This document shows positions 9,090 to 16,920 of a DNA stretch of 45,418 nt, in pieces. Where the stretch lies: positions 1-45,418 of the forward strand of contig JADZEM010000116.1 in NCBI GenBank assembly GCA_020850535.1, written 5' to 3'. Numbering within the stretch: position 1 is the first letter of the stretch; each line of letters starts with the position of its first letter. The notes under the pieces were generated by a model. That model was not told where the DNA came from and made no database searches. It was given only the letters and a program-made list of their open reading frames with translations. The stretch comes from Chloroflexota bacterium (lineage in GTDB: Bacteria > Chloroflexota > UBA6077 > JACCZL01). A program made the position numbers and the translations under genes.

Positions 9090-10111
9090 GGCAACAGTGT
9101 CGCCGGCCGGCCGGTCAGGGCGGGCACGACCTTCTCCCCTAACAGTTTGATGCCGCGAATCGCGTCCAGGCCGTGCGGCGTCCCGAACTCGACGCGCGTC
9201 GCGCCGCCTTCGATCAGCCGTTCGACCTGCCCAACGATGTCGGACGGTGCACCCGCGTACGCAAACTTGTCCAGGATGTCGTCCGAGATGTCGCGAGCGA
9301 CCGCATCATAGTCGTTTCGCCGCGCCGCCGTCTGAATCCGCGTCAGCCACTCCTGGTCCGACATCGACGGGTCCAACGGGGCCACCACCGGCAGGTAGAG
9401 CGCCACCTCCCGACGCGCCAGCGCTCGGGCAGCGTCCCGGTCCTCGTCCACCACCGTCACCGCGCCCAGGCAGACGCCCACCGATCCGCGCGCCCGCCCG
9501 GCCGCATCCAGCCCCTCGTTGATGTGCGGCATGATCTCGCGAACGAGCGCCGCGTTCGCCGTGCCGCCGATCTTGACCTCGTCGGCCACCTCGCCAGCCA
9601 CACGGGCCGTGCGCGGTCCCCAGGTGCCGAGCATGATCGGCACGTCGGCCCGCAGCGGCTCGTATTGCAGCACGGCGTCGGGGATCAGGCTGAACACCGC
9701 GCCCTCAAACGGCTCCGGCCGGCGCGCCAGCAGGTGCCGAATCAGCAGCGTCGCTTCGCGAAGCGTATCCGCCGGGCGACGCGTCTCCAGGCCGAGCGCG
9801 TCGAGCCACGCTCCGCGCGCCAACCCGAGATAGGAACGGCCGTCCGTCGCCATGTCCAACACAGCCACCTGCCCGGCGATCTCGGCCGGATGGACGGTGT
9901 ACGGGTTGAGCGCCGCCGGACCGAGCCGAGCGCGCGTCAGGCGCCGCGCCAGCATCAGCAGCGGCCCGAGCGCCGGCTGAAACAGCAGATCGTTGTAGAC
10001 GCTGACCACGTCGAATGCGTAGCCGTCGATCAACCGGGCCAGCGCCTCGTACTGGCTCGGCGTCTTGTTGGTCTGAAGGGCTATCGACAGCTCGAACGGA
10101 CGCGACATCAT
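9086..10111 (-). CDS. LLM-class flavin-dependent oxidoreductase (luciferase-like)
   Basis: A 341-residue bacterial-luciferase-fold protein resembling F420- or FMN-dependent LLM enzymes such as methylene-tetrahydromethanopterin reductase homologues. Family features seen are the early FDVVSVYNDLLFQP strand, LGPAALNPYTVHPAEIAGQV after the second beta strand, the GRSYLGLARGAWL loop and the late IVGQVERLIEGGATRVEFGT cofactor-phosphate region. The substrate cannot be told from sequence. ATG 10111 (or ATG 10108) follows a GAGGGGAG ribosome site; the gene starts 14 bases after dppC-like and overlaps the next gene by four bases, so it belongs to the permease operon. Confidence 0.87.
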   Translation of the reverse strand: MMSRPFELSIALQTNKTPSQYEALARLIDGYAFDVVSVYNDLLFQPALGPLLMLARRLTRARLGPAALNPYTVHPAEIAGQVAVLDMATDGRSYLGLARGAWLDALGLETRRPADTLREATLLIRHLLARRPEPFEGAVFSLIPDAVLQYEPLRADVPIMLGTWGPRTARVAGEVADEVKIGGTANAALVREIMPHINEGLDAAGRARGSVGVCLGAVTVVDEDRDAARALARREVALYLPVVAPLDPSMSDQEWLTRIQTAARRNDYDAVARDISDDILDKFAYAGAPSDIVGQVERLIEGGATRVEFGTPHGLDAIRGIKLLGEKVVPALTGRPATLLP

Positions 10112-10125
10112 CTGCTCCCCTCAGC

Positions 10126-11076
10126 CTAGCGCTCGCTCAGGCCGTCGCCGAGCAGGTTGATGCCGAAGACCACCAGCAGGATCGCGAGGCCCGGCCAGAT
10201 CGCGTTCCACCACGCCAACTCGAAGACCGTCTTCCCCTCGTTCAGCATGCCGCCCCAGGTCACCGTCGAGAGCGGCACGCCCACCCCCAGGTAGCTCAAT
10301 GCCGCCTCGGCCAGGATGTTGGATGAGACGTTGATGGTCGAGACCACCAGGATCGGTGGGAGGATGTTCGGCAGGATGTGGCGGCGGATGATCCGCCCGT
10401 GCGTCGCGCCGAGCGCCCGCGCGCCGAGCACGTACTCCTGCGCGCGCACACCCAGCGTCGAGCCGCGCACGATACGGGCGTACTGGACCCAGCTCACGAA
10501 GCCGAGCACCAGGACGACGTTGACCAGCCCCTTGCCCGTGGCGGCGAGGATGGCGATGGCAAGCAGGACGCCCGGCAGCGACAACTGGACATCCACGAGG
10601 CGCATCACCAGCGACTCGACCCACCCACCGAAGTAGCCGGCCAGCAGGCCGAGCGTCAGCCCGACCAGCCCGCCGACCACCACCGACGCGATCCCGACGA
10701 AGAGGCTGGCCTGAGCGCCGGCCATGATCCGGCTGAGCAGGTCACGGCCGTTGAGATCGGTCCCCAGCGGAAAGCCGGCCTGCGCGCCCGGCATCCAGAA
10801 CGGCGGCAGCAGGCTGCGCGCAAGGTCTTGCTCACCCGGCGGACGCGGCGTCCAGACCAGCGAGACGGCCGCTATCAGCACGGTCAGCAGCACCAGCGCG
10901 CCGCCGATCAGCAGTTGCCGGCCGACCTTGCGCCGCCTCCGACGCGTACGAGCGGCCGAGACGACAGCGCCGGCCGCTGACTCAGCCGTGGCGCCGGCCG
11001 CTGACTCGGCGACAGCGGCGTTGGACACGCTGACCCCAGGTGCAGTAACCGACTCGCGGCCAGCTTCGAGGCTCAC
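10126..11076 (-). CDS. ABC transporter permease, DppC/OppC type
   Basis: An inner-membrane permease (316 residues) of the peptide/nickel/opine importer class. After an Ala/Arg-rich N-terminal tail come a first membrane segment (residues about 53-70), the periplasmic PFWMPGAQ..HPLGTD-like region (here GFPLGTDLNGRDLLSRI), several hydrophobic segments and the EAA-type cytoplasmic loop (GARALGATHGRIIRRHILPN), as in DppC. The start GTG 11076-11074 overlaps the upstream permease stop as GTGA. The N-terminal tail contains a small internal duplication: a 17-bp unit at 10967-10983 and 10991-11007. No binding protein or ATPase gene lies in this run, so those parts must be encoded elsewhere or the pair is an orphan. 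Confidence 0.92.
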   Translation of the reverse strand: MSLEAGRESVTAPGVSVSNAAVAESAAGATAESAAGAVVSAARTRRRRRKVGRQLLIGGALVLLTVLIAAVSLVWTPRPPGEQDLARSLLPPFWMPGAQAGFPLGTDLNGRDLLSRIMAGAQASLFVGIASVVVGGLVGLTLGLLAGYFGGWVESLVMRLVDVQLSLPGVLLAIAILAATGKGLVNVVLVLGFVSWVQYARIVRGSTLGVRAQEYVLGARALGATHGRIIRRHILPNILPPILVVSTINVSSNILAEAALSYLGVGVPLSTVTWGGMLNEGKTVFELAWWNAIWPGLAILLVVFGINLLGDGLSER

Positions 11077-12002
11077 TGTGCCCGCGCCCCCAGCTTGATG
11101 CGCGGATCGAGCAGCGTGTAGAGCAGGTCCACAACCAGATTGATGAGGACGATGAACAGGGCCAGGATCAGGACGGCCGCCCGGATGACCGGCAGGTCGC
11201 GCGCCTCGATCGACTGGATCATCAGCCAGCCGACGCCTGGCCACGCGAAGACCGTCTCCACCACCACCGACCCTCCGAGCAGCGCCCCGAACTGCAGTCC
11301 CATCACCGTGACGACGGGGATGGCGCTGTTGCGGAGGACATGGCCCCAGGCAATCGCCCGCTCCGACAGCCCCTTGCCGCGGGCGGTGGTCACGAACATC
11401 TGCCCGAGCGTGTCGGCCACCGAGCGGCGCACCAACCGAATCAGCAGGCCGGTGGCGAACGCGCTGACGGTGATAGTCGGCAACACCAGGTGCTGCCAGG
11501 TGCCAGAGCCTGACGCCGGCAGCACGCGCATCCCGCCCGCGAAGATCAGGATCAGGATCACCCCGAGCCAGAACGACGGCATCGAGATGCCGAACAGCGC
11601 GACCGACGATGCCAGCACGTCCGGAAAGCGCCCCTTGTAGGTAGCGGCCAGGACGCCGAGCGGCAGGCTCACCAGCATCGAGAGCAGCATGCTGGTGCAG
11701 GCCAGCAGCACGGTGTTCGGCAGACGCCCGAGGACGATACTGAGGGCGTCGCTCTTGAACCTGAACGACTCGCCCATATCGCCAGTCGCCGCCTTCTGGA
11801 GAAAGAGCAGGTACTGCACCGCCACCGGCTGATCCAGGTTGTACGCCCGGCGGATGTTGTCCACATCCTCCTGACGGGCATTGAGCGGGATCAGCGCGGC
11901 GACCGGATCACCCGAAAGAAAGATCAGCACGAAGCTGAGCACGCTCACGGCGAGCAGCACCAGGACGGACTGCCAGAGTCGCTGCACCAGATAGATGGCC
12001 AT
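11073..12002 (-). CDS. ABC transporter permease, DppB/OppB type
   Basis: A 309-residue inner-membrane permease with the DppB hallmark N-terminus (YLVQRLWQSVLVLLAVSVLS), the periplasmic stretch with NLDQPVAVQY and GDMGESFRF, and the cytoplasmic EAA loop TARGKGLSERAIAWGHVLRN. It pairs with the DppC-type permease that overlaps its end by four bases. I choose ATG 12002, which gives the normal start a few residues before the first membrane helix; a longer frame to 12065 adds 21 unlikely residues. The transported compound (peptide, nickel, opine or glycoside) cannot be deduced. Confidence 0.92.
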   Translation of the reverse strand: MAIYLVQRLWQSVLVLLAVSVLSFVLIFLSGDPVAALIPLNARQEDVDNIRRAYNLDQPVAVQYLLFLQKAATGDMGESFRFKSDALSIVLGRLPNTVLLACTSMLLSMLVSLPLGVLAATYKGRFPDVLASSVALFGISMPSFWLGVILILIFAGGMRVLPASGSGTWQHLVLPTITVSAFATGLLIRLVRRSVADTLGQMFVTTARGKGLSERAIAWGHVLRNSAIPVVTVMGLQFGALLGGSVVVETVFAWPGVGWLMIQSIEARDLPVIRAAVLILALFIVLINLVVDLLYTLLDPRIKLGARAQ

Positions 12003-12068
12003 CGCGGCGTATTGTAGGGTGCGCGGCGAGGCGTCGGGCAGGCTGCCGGCTCGGCGGTCAGGCAAGGG

Positions 12069-12581
12069 TCAGTTCGGCATGTCCTTCTGCAACCAGGCGA
12101 CGTCCCAGTAGCGACCGAACTTGTACCCGACCTCGGTGTAGAGACCAGCGTCGCGGAAGCCGAACCGCCGGTGCAGCCCAACGGAGGCATCGTTTGGCAT
12201 GGTGATGCCAGCGTACGCGCGGTGGATCGGCTCCCGCGCCAGGATGTCGAACAGGGCCGTGTACAGGCGGCTGCCGACACCCTGACCGACGGCATCTTGG
12301 TGGATGTAGACGCTGCATTCGATGCTCGTCTGGTAGGCCAGCCGCTCGTGGAAGGGGCTGCTGGTGGCGTAGCCGAGGAGCGCACCCTCGCGCTCCGCCA
12401 CCAGCAGCCGGTAGCGACCGTGGTCAGCGTAGTGGGAGGCCCACTCGCGGCGCTGCTCGACGGTCAGCGGCTCGAGGTGGAACGTCGCCGGCGAGTTGAG
12501 GATGTAGTGGTTGTAGAGATCCGTCAGGGCCGGCACGTCATCGTCGGTGGCCGGCCTGATCGTCAGGGGCAAGCTGGACAT
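12069..12581 (-). CDS. GNAT N-acetyltransferase, phosphinothricin-acetyltransferase-like
   Basis: A 170-residue GCN5-related acetyltransferase. It begins LTIRPATDDDVPALTDLYNH and shows the PAT/Bar-like signatures ATFHLEPLT, GYATSSPFHERLAY, the acetyl-CoA-binding SVYIHQDAVGQGVGSRLY and the closing HRRFGFRDAGLYTEVGYKF followed by GRYWDVAWLQ. PAT-type enzymes acetylate phosphinothricin or methionine sulfone/sulfoximine-like analogues; a housekeeping amino-acid-analogue role is as likely as resistance. It lies 66 bases upstream of the dppB-like gene on the same strand and may be the first gene of that run. Confidence 0.88.
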   Translation of the reverse strand: MSSLPLTIRPATDDDVPALTDLYNHYILNSPATFHLEPLTVEQRREWASHYADHGRYRLLVAEREGALLGYATSSPFHERLAYQTSIECSVYIHQDAVGQGVGSRLYTALFDILAREPIHRAYAGITMPNDASVGLHRRFGFRDAGLYTEVGYKFGRYWDVAWLQKDMPN

Positions 12582-12703
12582 CGCTCCTCCAGGATTCCCG
12601 ACTCCCTTCTGCGCGCGCCCATCATACCGCGACGATGTGAAACCCGCTTACCCGAGAGTCACCAGCCCCCGCGCTACTTCGAGCGCACGCCCGCGCCAGC
12701 ACG

Positions 12704-13699
12704 TCAGCCCGGCAGGCCGCCGGTCGCCCGCAGCAGCGTCTCCTGCACCAGCAGCTCGTGCTCGAACGTCCGATCCGGCGTCTTGCCGTCGCGGACGGTC
12801 GCCACGAACGCTGCAAGCTCGCGCTCGTACATCTGCTGGCGCTGGATCGTCGGCAGCTTCACGATGTGCTCGCCGGCCGCGTACGCGCCGTATGGCTCCG
12901 AGAGGACCAGCCTCACCACGTCGCCCGGGTCGAACGGCTCGGTGATGGCGCTGCCCTTCGTGCCGTAGACCTCGAAGCGGCGGGCGTTCGGCCGTGGCTC
13001 CATCGCGGCGATGTCCACGAACGCCAGCGCTCGCTCGAACTCGAAGACGCCGAGCGTGTTGTCCGCGAAGTGCGGGATGCCCGGGGTCGTGTCGTTGCGG
13101 GCGAACAACTGCGTCCGCGTCGGCCGCCCGAGGTGCCAGACGACCTGATCCAGCATGTGCCCGGCCAGGTCGTAGAAGATGCCGCCGCGATGGACGCTGA
13201 TGACCTCGCGCGCGGGCTCGCTGATCCAGGTGGACATGTGGGCGCGGACCGAGAACACGTCGCCCAGGGCGCCCGAGCGCGACAGCTCAGCCAGGAACTG
13301 GAACCCGGGCTGATAGCGGAACATATACCCCATCTGGAGGTACAGCCCCTTCGCCCGCGTCTTCTCGACGAGCGCATGGAACCGCGGCCAGTTGTCGCCA
13401 GCCGGCTTGTCGTACCAGAGGTGCTTGCCCGCGTCCACGGCGGCGTGGGCCATCGCGAGGCTCTCGGGATTCAGCCCCTCGATGGCCACGGCCACGATAG
13501 ACGGATCGCCAAGTATGTCGTCGGCCGAGGTCGCCCAGTGGGCGCCGGCGAACTGCTCGTGCGCCTGCTCGGCGGCACGCTTCTCGGCGTCCGGCTCCCA
13601 GACGGCCACCGCCTCGACATCAGGATTCGTGACCAGCGCGCGCCACTTGCCGCGCGCATGTCCGTGTTTGGTGCCAATCTGTCCAAAGCGGACCGTCAT
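12704..13699 (-). CDS. Gfo/Idh/MocA-family dehydrogenase
   Basis: A 331-residue NAD(P)-dependent oxidoreductase of the glucose-fructose/inositol-dehydrogenase superfamily. The N-terminal Rossmann fold opens with VRFGQIGTKHGHARG, an atypical nucleotide loop, and the usual EKP motif reads YDKP (KHLWYDKPAGD), keeping the catalytic lysine. The C-terminal alpha/beta domain has GGIFYDLAGHMLDQVVWHLG, the family's substrate-binding His region. It is last in the LacI-controlled sugar operon, 85 bases after another member of the family, so it probably oxidises a sugar or polyol taken up by the adjacent ABC system. Substrate unknown. Confidence 0.88.
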   Translation of the reverse strand: MTVRFGQIGTKHGHARGKWRALVTNPDVEAVAVWEPDAEKRAAEQAHEQFAGAHWATSADDILGDPSIVAVAIEGLNPESLAMAHAAVDAGKHLWYDKPAGDNWPRFHALVEKTRAKGLYLQMGYMFRYQPGFQFLAELSRSGALGDVFSVRAHMSTWISEPAREVISVHRGGIFYDLAGHMLDQVVWHLGRPTRTQLFARNDTTPGIPHFADNTLGVFEFERALAFVDIAAMEPRPNARRFEVYGTKGSAITEPFDPGDVVRLVLSEPYGAYAAGEHIVKLPTIQRQQMYERELAAFVATVRDGKTPDRTFEHELLVQETLLRATGGLPG

Positions 13700-13784
13700 C
13701 GTGCCAACTCCCTGCCCATCCGGCGAGACCGACGGACAGGCCCAACGGTACTGACTGCTGACCGCTGATGGCTGACCACTCGCC

Positions 13785-14939
13785 TCAGGCGTCCCAGGCG
13801 AACCCTTCGCCGCGCACGATCCGCGAGCGCGTCTCGTAGCGGCCCGGCCACTCGACCGGCAGCTCGCCGGACTCGACCATCAACTGGAGCGGGTTCGCCA
13901 GCGTCTTCAGCGGCAGATCGATGCGCCGACGCTTGCGGGCGGACTCGTAGATCGCCATCAGCACTTCGATGGTGGCCCGCGCCTTCTGGCCGGAGCTGAT
14001 CGGGTCGGCAGTCTTGCCGTCCACCCAGTCGACGGCCTCTTGCGCCACCCGCACGAACGGATCGTGCCAGGGCGCCTCGATCTTCTCCCAGCGGTCGCCG
14101 CCGACGCGGAGCACCTGGGCGTAGCCGTTCTCGACGTTGTACTTGGCCGAGGAGCCTTCCGGTGAGCGCATGTTGCCGTCGCTCGGAATCTCCGCCTCCG
14201 GCGGCCGGGTGACGCCCAGCTCCATGATGCCGTCGGTGCCGACGATCCGCGCACCGTGGCCCCGGCCGCCGGTCGGGAGGGCCGCGCTCATGACCAGTTG
14301 CACGCCGCCCTGGAACTGCGCGATGCCCATCGCGGCGTCCTCGCAGGGGAAGGAGCGCTCGAAACGGTCGGTGCTGCGCTCGACGGCCCCCATCACCCAC
14401 TCGACGGGCCGATCGTTGACCAGGAACTGCGCCATGTTGACGTCGTGGGAGAGCACGTTCAGCAGCGTGCCGCTGTTGATCGAGATCTGCACCACGTCGC
14501 CGATGAGCCCCTGATCGATCTGCTTCTTGGCCTCGAGCCAGCCGGCCAGGTGCCGCCGCTGATGGGCCACCACCAGCTTGACCCCTTCGCGGGCGCAGGC
14601 CGTCAGCATGCGGTCGGCCTCGCCGAGGCTCAGGGCCATCGGCTTCTGGCAGAGGATCGCCTTCGGGGCGCGGGCCGCCGCCGCGATGACCATTTCGGCG
14701 TGCAGACCGTGCCAGCTACAGACGTCGACGAAGTCCGGGCGGACCTCGTCCAGCATCTGGCGGTAGTCGGCAAAACGGCCGGACTCCGGCACACTGAAGA
14801 ACTCGCCATACTCGTCGCGCGCCTGCTTGTTGCTGTCGGCAATCGCGACGAGATCGACATCCGGGACACCCTGCCATCCGCGCCCGTGGCAGCGGGCGAT
14901 GGTGCCACAGGCAATGATCGCGCTTCGATATCGAGCCAT
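13785..14939 (-). CDS. Gfo/Idh/MocA-family dehydrogenase
   Basis: A 384-residue member of the same oxidoreductase superfamily. The Rossmann motif reads IIACGTIARCHGRGWQG, the EKP motif is altered to CQKPMALS with the lysine retained, and the C-terminal domain includes GTLLNVLSHDVNMAQFLV, where the His-Asp pair corresponds to the family's catalytic region. It starts at ATG 14939, 101 bases after the downstream end of the permease genes, in the same direction. Presence of two dehydrogenases of this family behind a CUT1 transporter suggests stepwise oxidation/reduction or epimerisation of an imported sugar or inositol, as in several inositol and amino-sugar pathways; this is inference. Confidence 0.88.
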   Translation of the reverse strand: MARYRSAIIACGTIARCHGRGWQGVPDVDLVAIADSNKQARDEYGEFFSVPESGRFADYRQMLDEVRPDFVDVCSWHGLHAEMVIAAAARAPKAILCQKPMALSLGEADRMLTACAREGVKLVVAHQRRHLAGWLEAKKQIDQGLIGDVVQISINSGTLLNVLSHDVNMAQFLVNDRPVEWVMGAVERSTDRFERSFPCEDAAMGIAQFQGGVQLVMSAALPTGGRGHGARIVGTDGIMELGVTRPPEAEIPSDGNMRSPEGSSAKYNVENGYAQVLRVGGDRWEKIEAPWHDPFVRVAQEAVDWVDGKTADPISSGQKARATIEVLMAIYESARKRRRIDLPLKTLANPLQLMVESGELPVEWPGRYETRSRIVRGEGFAWDA

Positions 14940-15040
14940 AGGTGCTCGCCCCCTCTCAGTTCAGGACAGCATGAGGGAGGCCGCGCCCGGGGATGCGGCG
15001 CGCGGCCAGATCAGACGAGGCGTCACAGGGGGAACTGGCG

Positions 15041-15952
15041 CTACCCCTTGACGCCCGTGCTCACCAGACCTTGCACGAAGTATCGCTGCAGGGCCAGATA
15101 GACGAAGATGGTCGGCAGGCTCATCAGCGTGGCCGCCGCGAAGATCAGCGGGAAGTCCGCCACGGTCTCGGCCTGCTGCTGGGTGTACGAGTAGATCAGC
15201 CGCTGCACCGTCAGCGCCACCGGGGTGACTTCGCGGTTGCCGCCGACGAGGATCAGCGGGCTGAAGTAGTCGTTCCAGATCTGGACGAATTCCAGGATCG
15301 CCACAGCGGTCAGGGCCGGCTTCAACATCGGAACGTAGATCTGAAAGATCACGCGGAGGGTGCCCGCGCCGTCCACTCGCGCCGCCTCCTCGAAGTCCCC
15401 GGGCAGCATCTCGTAGTTCTGCTTGACCAGGAACAGCGCGATCACGTTGACCAGCCCGAGGATCCCGAGGGCCGGCCACTCGTTCACGAAGCCGTGGCCG
15501 CCCATGCCCCAGATGTCGTTGCCGCCGACCAGCGGCCACCGCGCCAGCATGATGTAGAGCGGCAAAATGGTCAGGAGCGGGGGCACCATCAGCCCCGACA
15601 GGAAGAAGACGAACAACGGCGTCTTGAACGGGAACTGGAGCCGTCCAAAGGCGTAGCCGCCCATGATCGCGATCAGCAGCGCCCAGAAGATGTACCAGAG
15701 CGAGCGGCCAACGGTGATCAGCATCGACTGCCAGATGCACCCCTGCGAGCAGTTCCCCAGGATGATCAGGTAGTTCTTGAGACTGAGGCTGTCGGGGATC
15801 GGCATGTAGGCGCTGCGGTAGTACTGCTCGGTGGAGGTAAAGGTCGCCAGCACCATGAACGCGATGGGGTACAGGATGATGATGCTGGTGACGGTCAGCA
15901 CGGTGTAGATCAGCGCCGAGAGCCAGAGCGGTCGGCGGCGGGTGGTGTTCAT
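15041..15952 (-). CDS. Carbohydrate ABC transporter permease, MalG/UgpE type
   Basis: A 303-residue inner-membrane permease of the CUT1 sugar-importer class. Seen are about six hydrophobic segments starting with LSALIYTVLTVTSIIILYPI, the periplasmic YYRSAYMPIP stretch, and the ATPase-contacting EAA loop EEAARVDGAGTLRVIFQIYV. The C-terminus RYFVQGLVSTGVKG is typical of MalG-like proteins. It follows the MalF-type gene by 13 bases. As is usual for CUT1 operons, no ATPase gene is present; a shared MsmX/MsiK-like ATPase elsewhere is the likely partner. Confidence 0.95.
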   Translation of the reverse strand: MNTTRRRPLWLSALIYTVLTVTSIIILYPIAFMVLATFTSTEQYYRSAYMPIPDSLSLKNYLIILGNCSQGCIWQSMLITVGRSLWYIFWALLIAIMGGYAFGRLQFPFKTPLFVFFLSGLMVPPLLTILPLYIMLARWPLVGGNDIWGMGGHGFVNEWPALGILGLVNVIALFLVKQNYEMLPGDFEEAARVDGAGTLRVIFQIYVPMLKPALTAVAILEFVQIWNDYFSPLILVGGNREVTPVALTVQRLIYSYTQQQAETVADFPLIFAAATLMSLPTIFVYLALQRYFVQGLVSTGVKG

Positions 15953-15965
15953 ACGTCGCCTCCCC

Positions 15966-16901
15966 TCAGCCGCGCTGCCGGAAGAACCGGAGATTGAGGC
16001 CGCTCAACGTCATCAGGACCACCAGCAGCAACATGCTCTGGGCGGCGGCCATGCCCATCGCCAGGTTGCCGAAGGCGTCGCTGTACATCGAGTAGACCAG
16101 CGTGCGAGTCGAGTTGTTTGGACCGCCGAAGGTCAGCACCAGCGGCGCTTCCCAGGTCTGGAGCGTCCGCACCAGCGAGGTCATGAAGACGAACAGGGTG
16201 ACCGGGGCCAGCTGCGGGATGGTGATGTGCCGGAACAGGTTCCAGCGGCTTGCGCCGTCCACCTGGGCCGCCTCGTAGAGGGTCACGTCGATGGCCTGGA
16301 GGCCGGCCAGGAAGAAGATCACCACGCTCCCGACGCCACGCCAGAAGCTGAACATGATCACCCAGAACGGCATCCAGAACTCGCTGCGCGTCCAGATGAT
16401 CGGGCCGGCCCCGACCAGGTCGAGCAGGCTGTTGAGCGCGCCGAACTTCGCCGGATAGAGGAAGACAGCCAGCGTCTGGGCCAGCACCGCGCCCGAGATG
16501 ACGACGGGCAGGTACCAGATGGTCCGGTAGGCGGCGCGGCCCTTGATCTGCTCGTTGAGCATCAGCGCGATGCCGAACCCGACGCCGAGCTCCAGCACCA
16601 GCACGACGATGCCGAACAGAACCGTGTTCCAGATGACCTTGTGGTAGTACGGGGTCGTCAGGATCTCGATGTAGTTTTCAAGACCGATGAACGTCGGCGG
16701 CCACCGCACGATGTTCCACTCGGTCAGGCTGAGGGCCGCCATCACCAGGATCGGCACCCAGGTGAACAGCAGCAGATAGAGGAACAACGGCGTCAAGATC
16801 GTGAAGGCGAGGATCGTCTGGCGGTTCCGCCACCGCCAGACGCGCCACCGATCGCCCCGCGAGAGCGGGGCGTGGGCGGCATGGGTCAGCACTCCGGCCA
16901 T
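15966..16901 (-). CDS. Carbohydrate ABC transporter permease, MalF/UgpA type
   Basis: A 311-residue CUT1-class sugar permease. The basic N-terminus leads to the first membrane helix (LAFTILTPLFLYLLLFTWVP), then ALSLTEWNIVRWPPTFIGLE, a classical MalF/UgpA start, and the EAA loop YEAAQVDGASRWNLFRHITI. It ends two dozen residues after the last helix. It lies 19 bases after the binding-protein gene and 13 bases before the MalG-type partner, so the three are one transporter. Substrate class (sugar, polyol or glycerol-phosphate) is not fixed by sequence. Confidence 0.95.
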   Translation of the reverse strand: MAGVLTHAAHAPLSRGDRWRVWRWRNRQTILAFTILTPLFLYLLLFTWVPILVMAALSLTEWNIVRWPPTFIGLENYIEILTTPYYHKVIWNTVLFGIVVLVLELGVGFGIALMLNEQIKGRAAYRTIWYLPVVISGAVLAQTLAVFLYPAKFGALNSLLDLVGAGPIIWTRSEFWMPFWVIMFSFWRGVGSVVIFFLAGLQAIDVTLYEAAQVDGASRWNLFRHITIPQLAPVTLFVFMTSLVRTLQTWEAPLVLTFGGPNNSTRTLVYSMYSDAFGNLAMGMAAAQSMLLLVVLMTLSGLNLRFFRQRG

Positions 16902-16920
16902 AGTGATTCCGTCCCGTCGG

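Noticed and set aside
12069-12581. PAT-like acetyltransferase as a herbicide-resistance determinant
   Set aside because: The family is widespread in non-producers and acts on amino-acid analogues; sequence alone does not support a resistance role.
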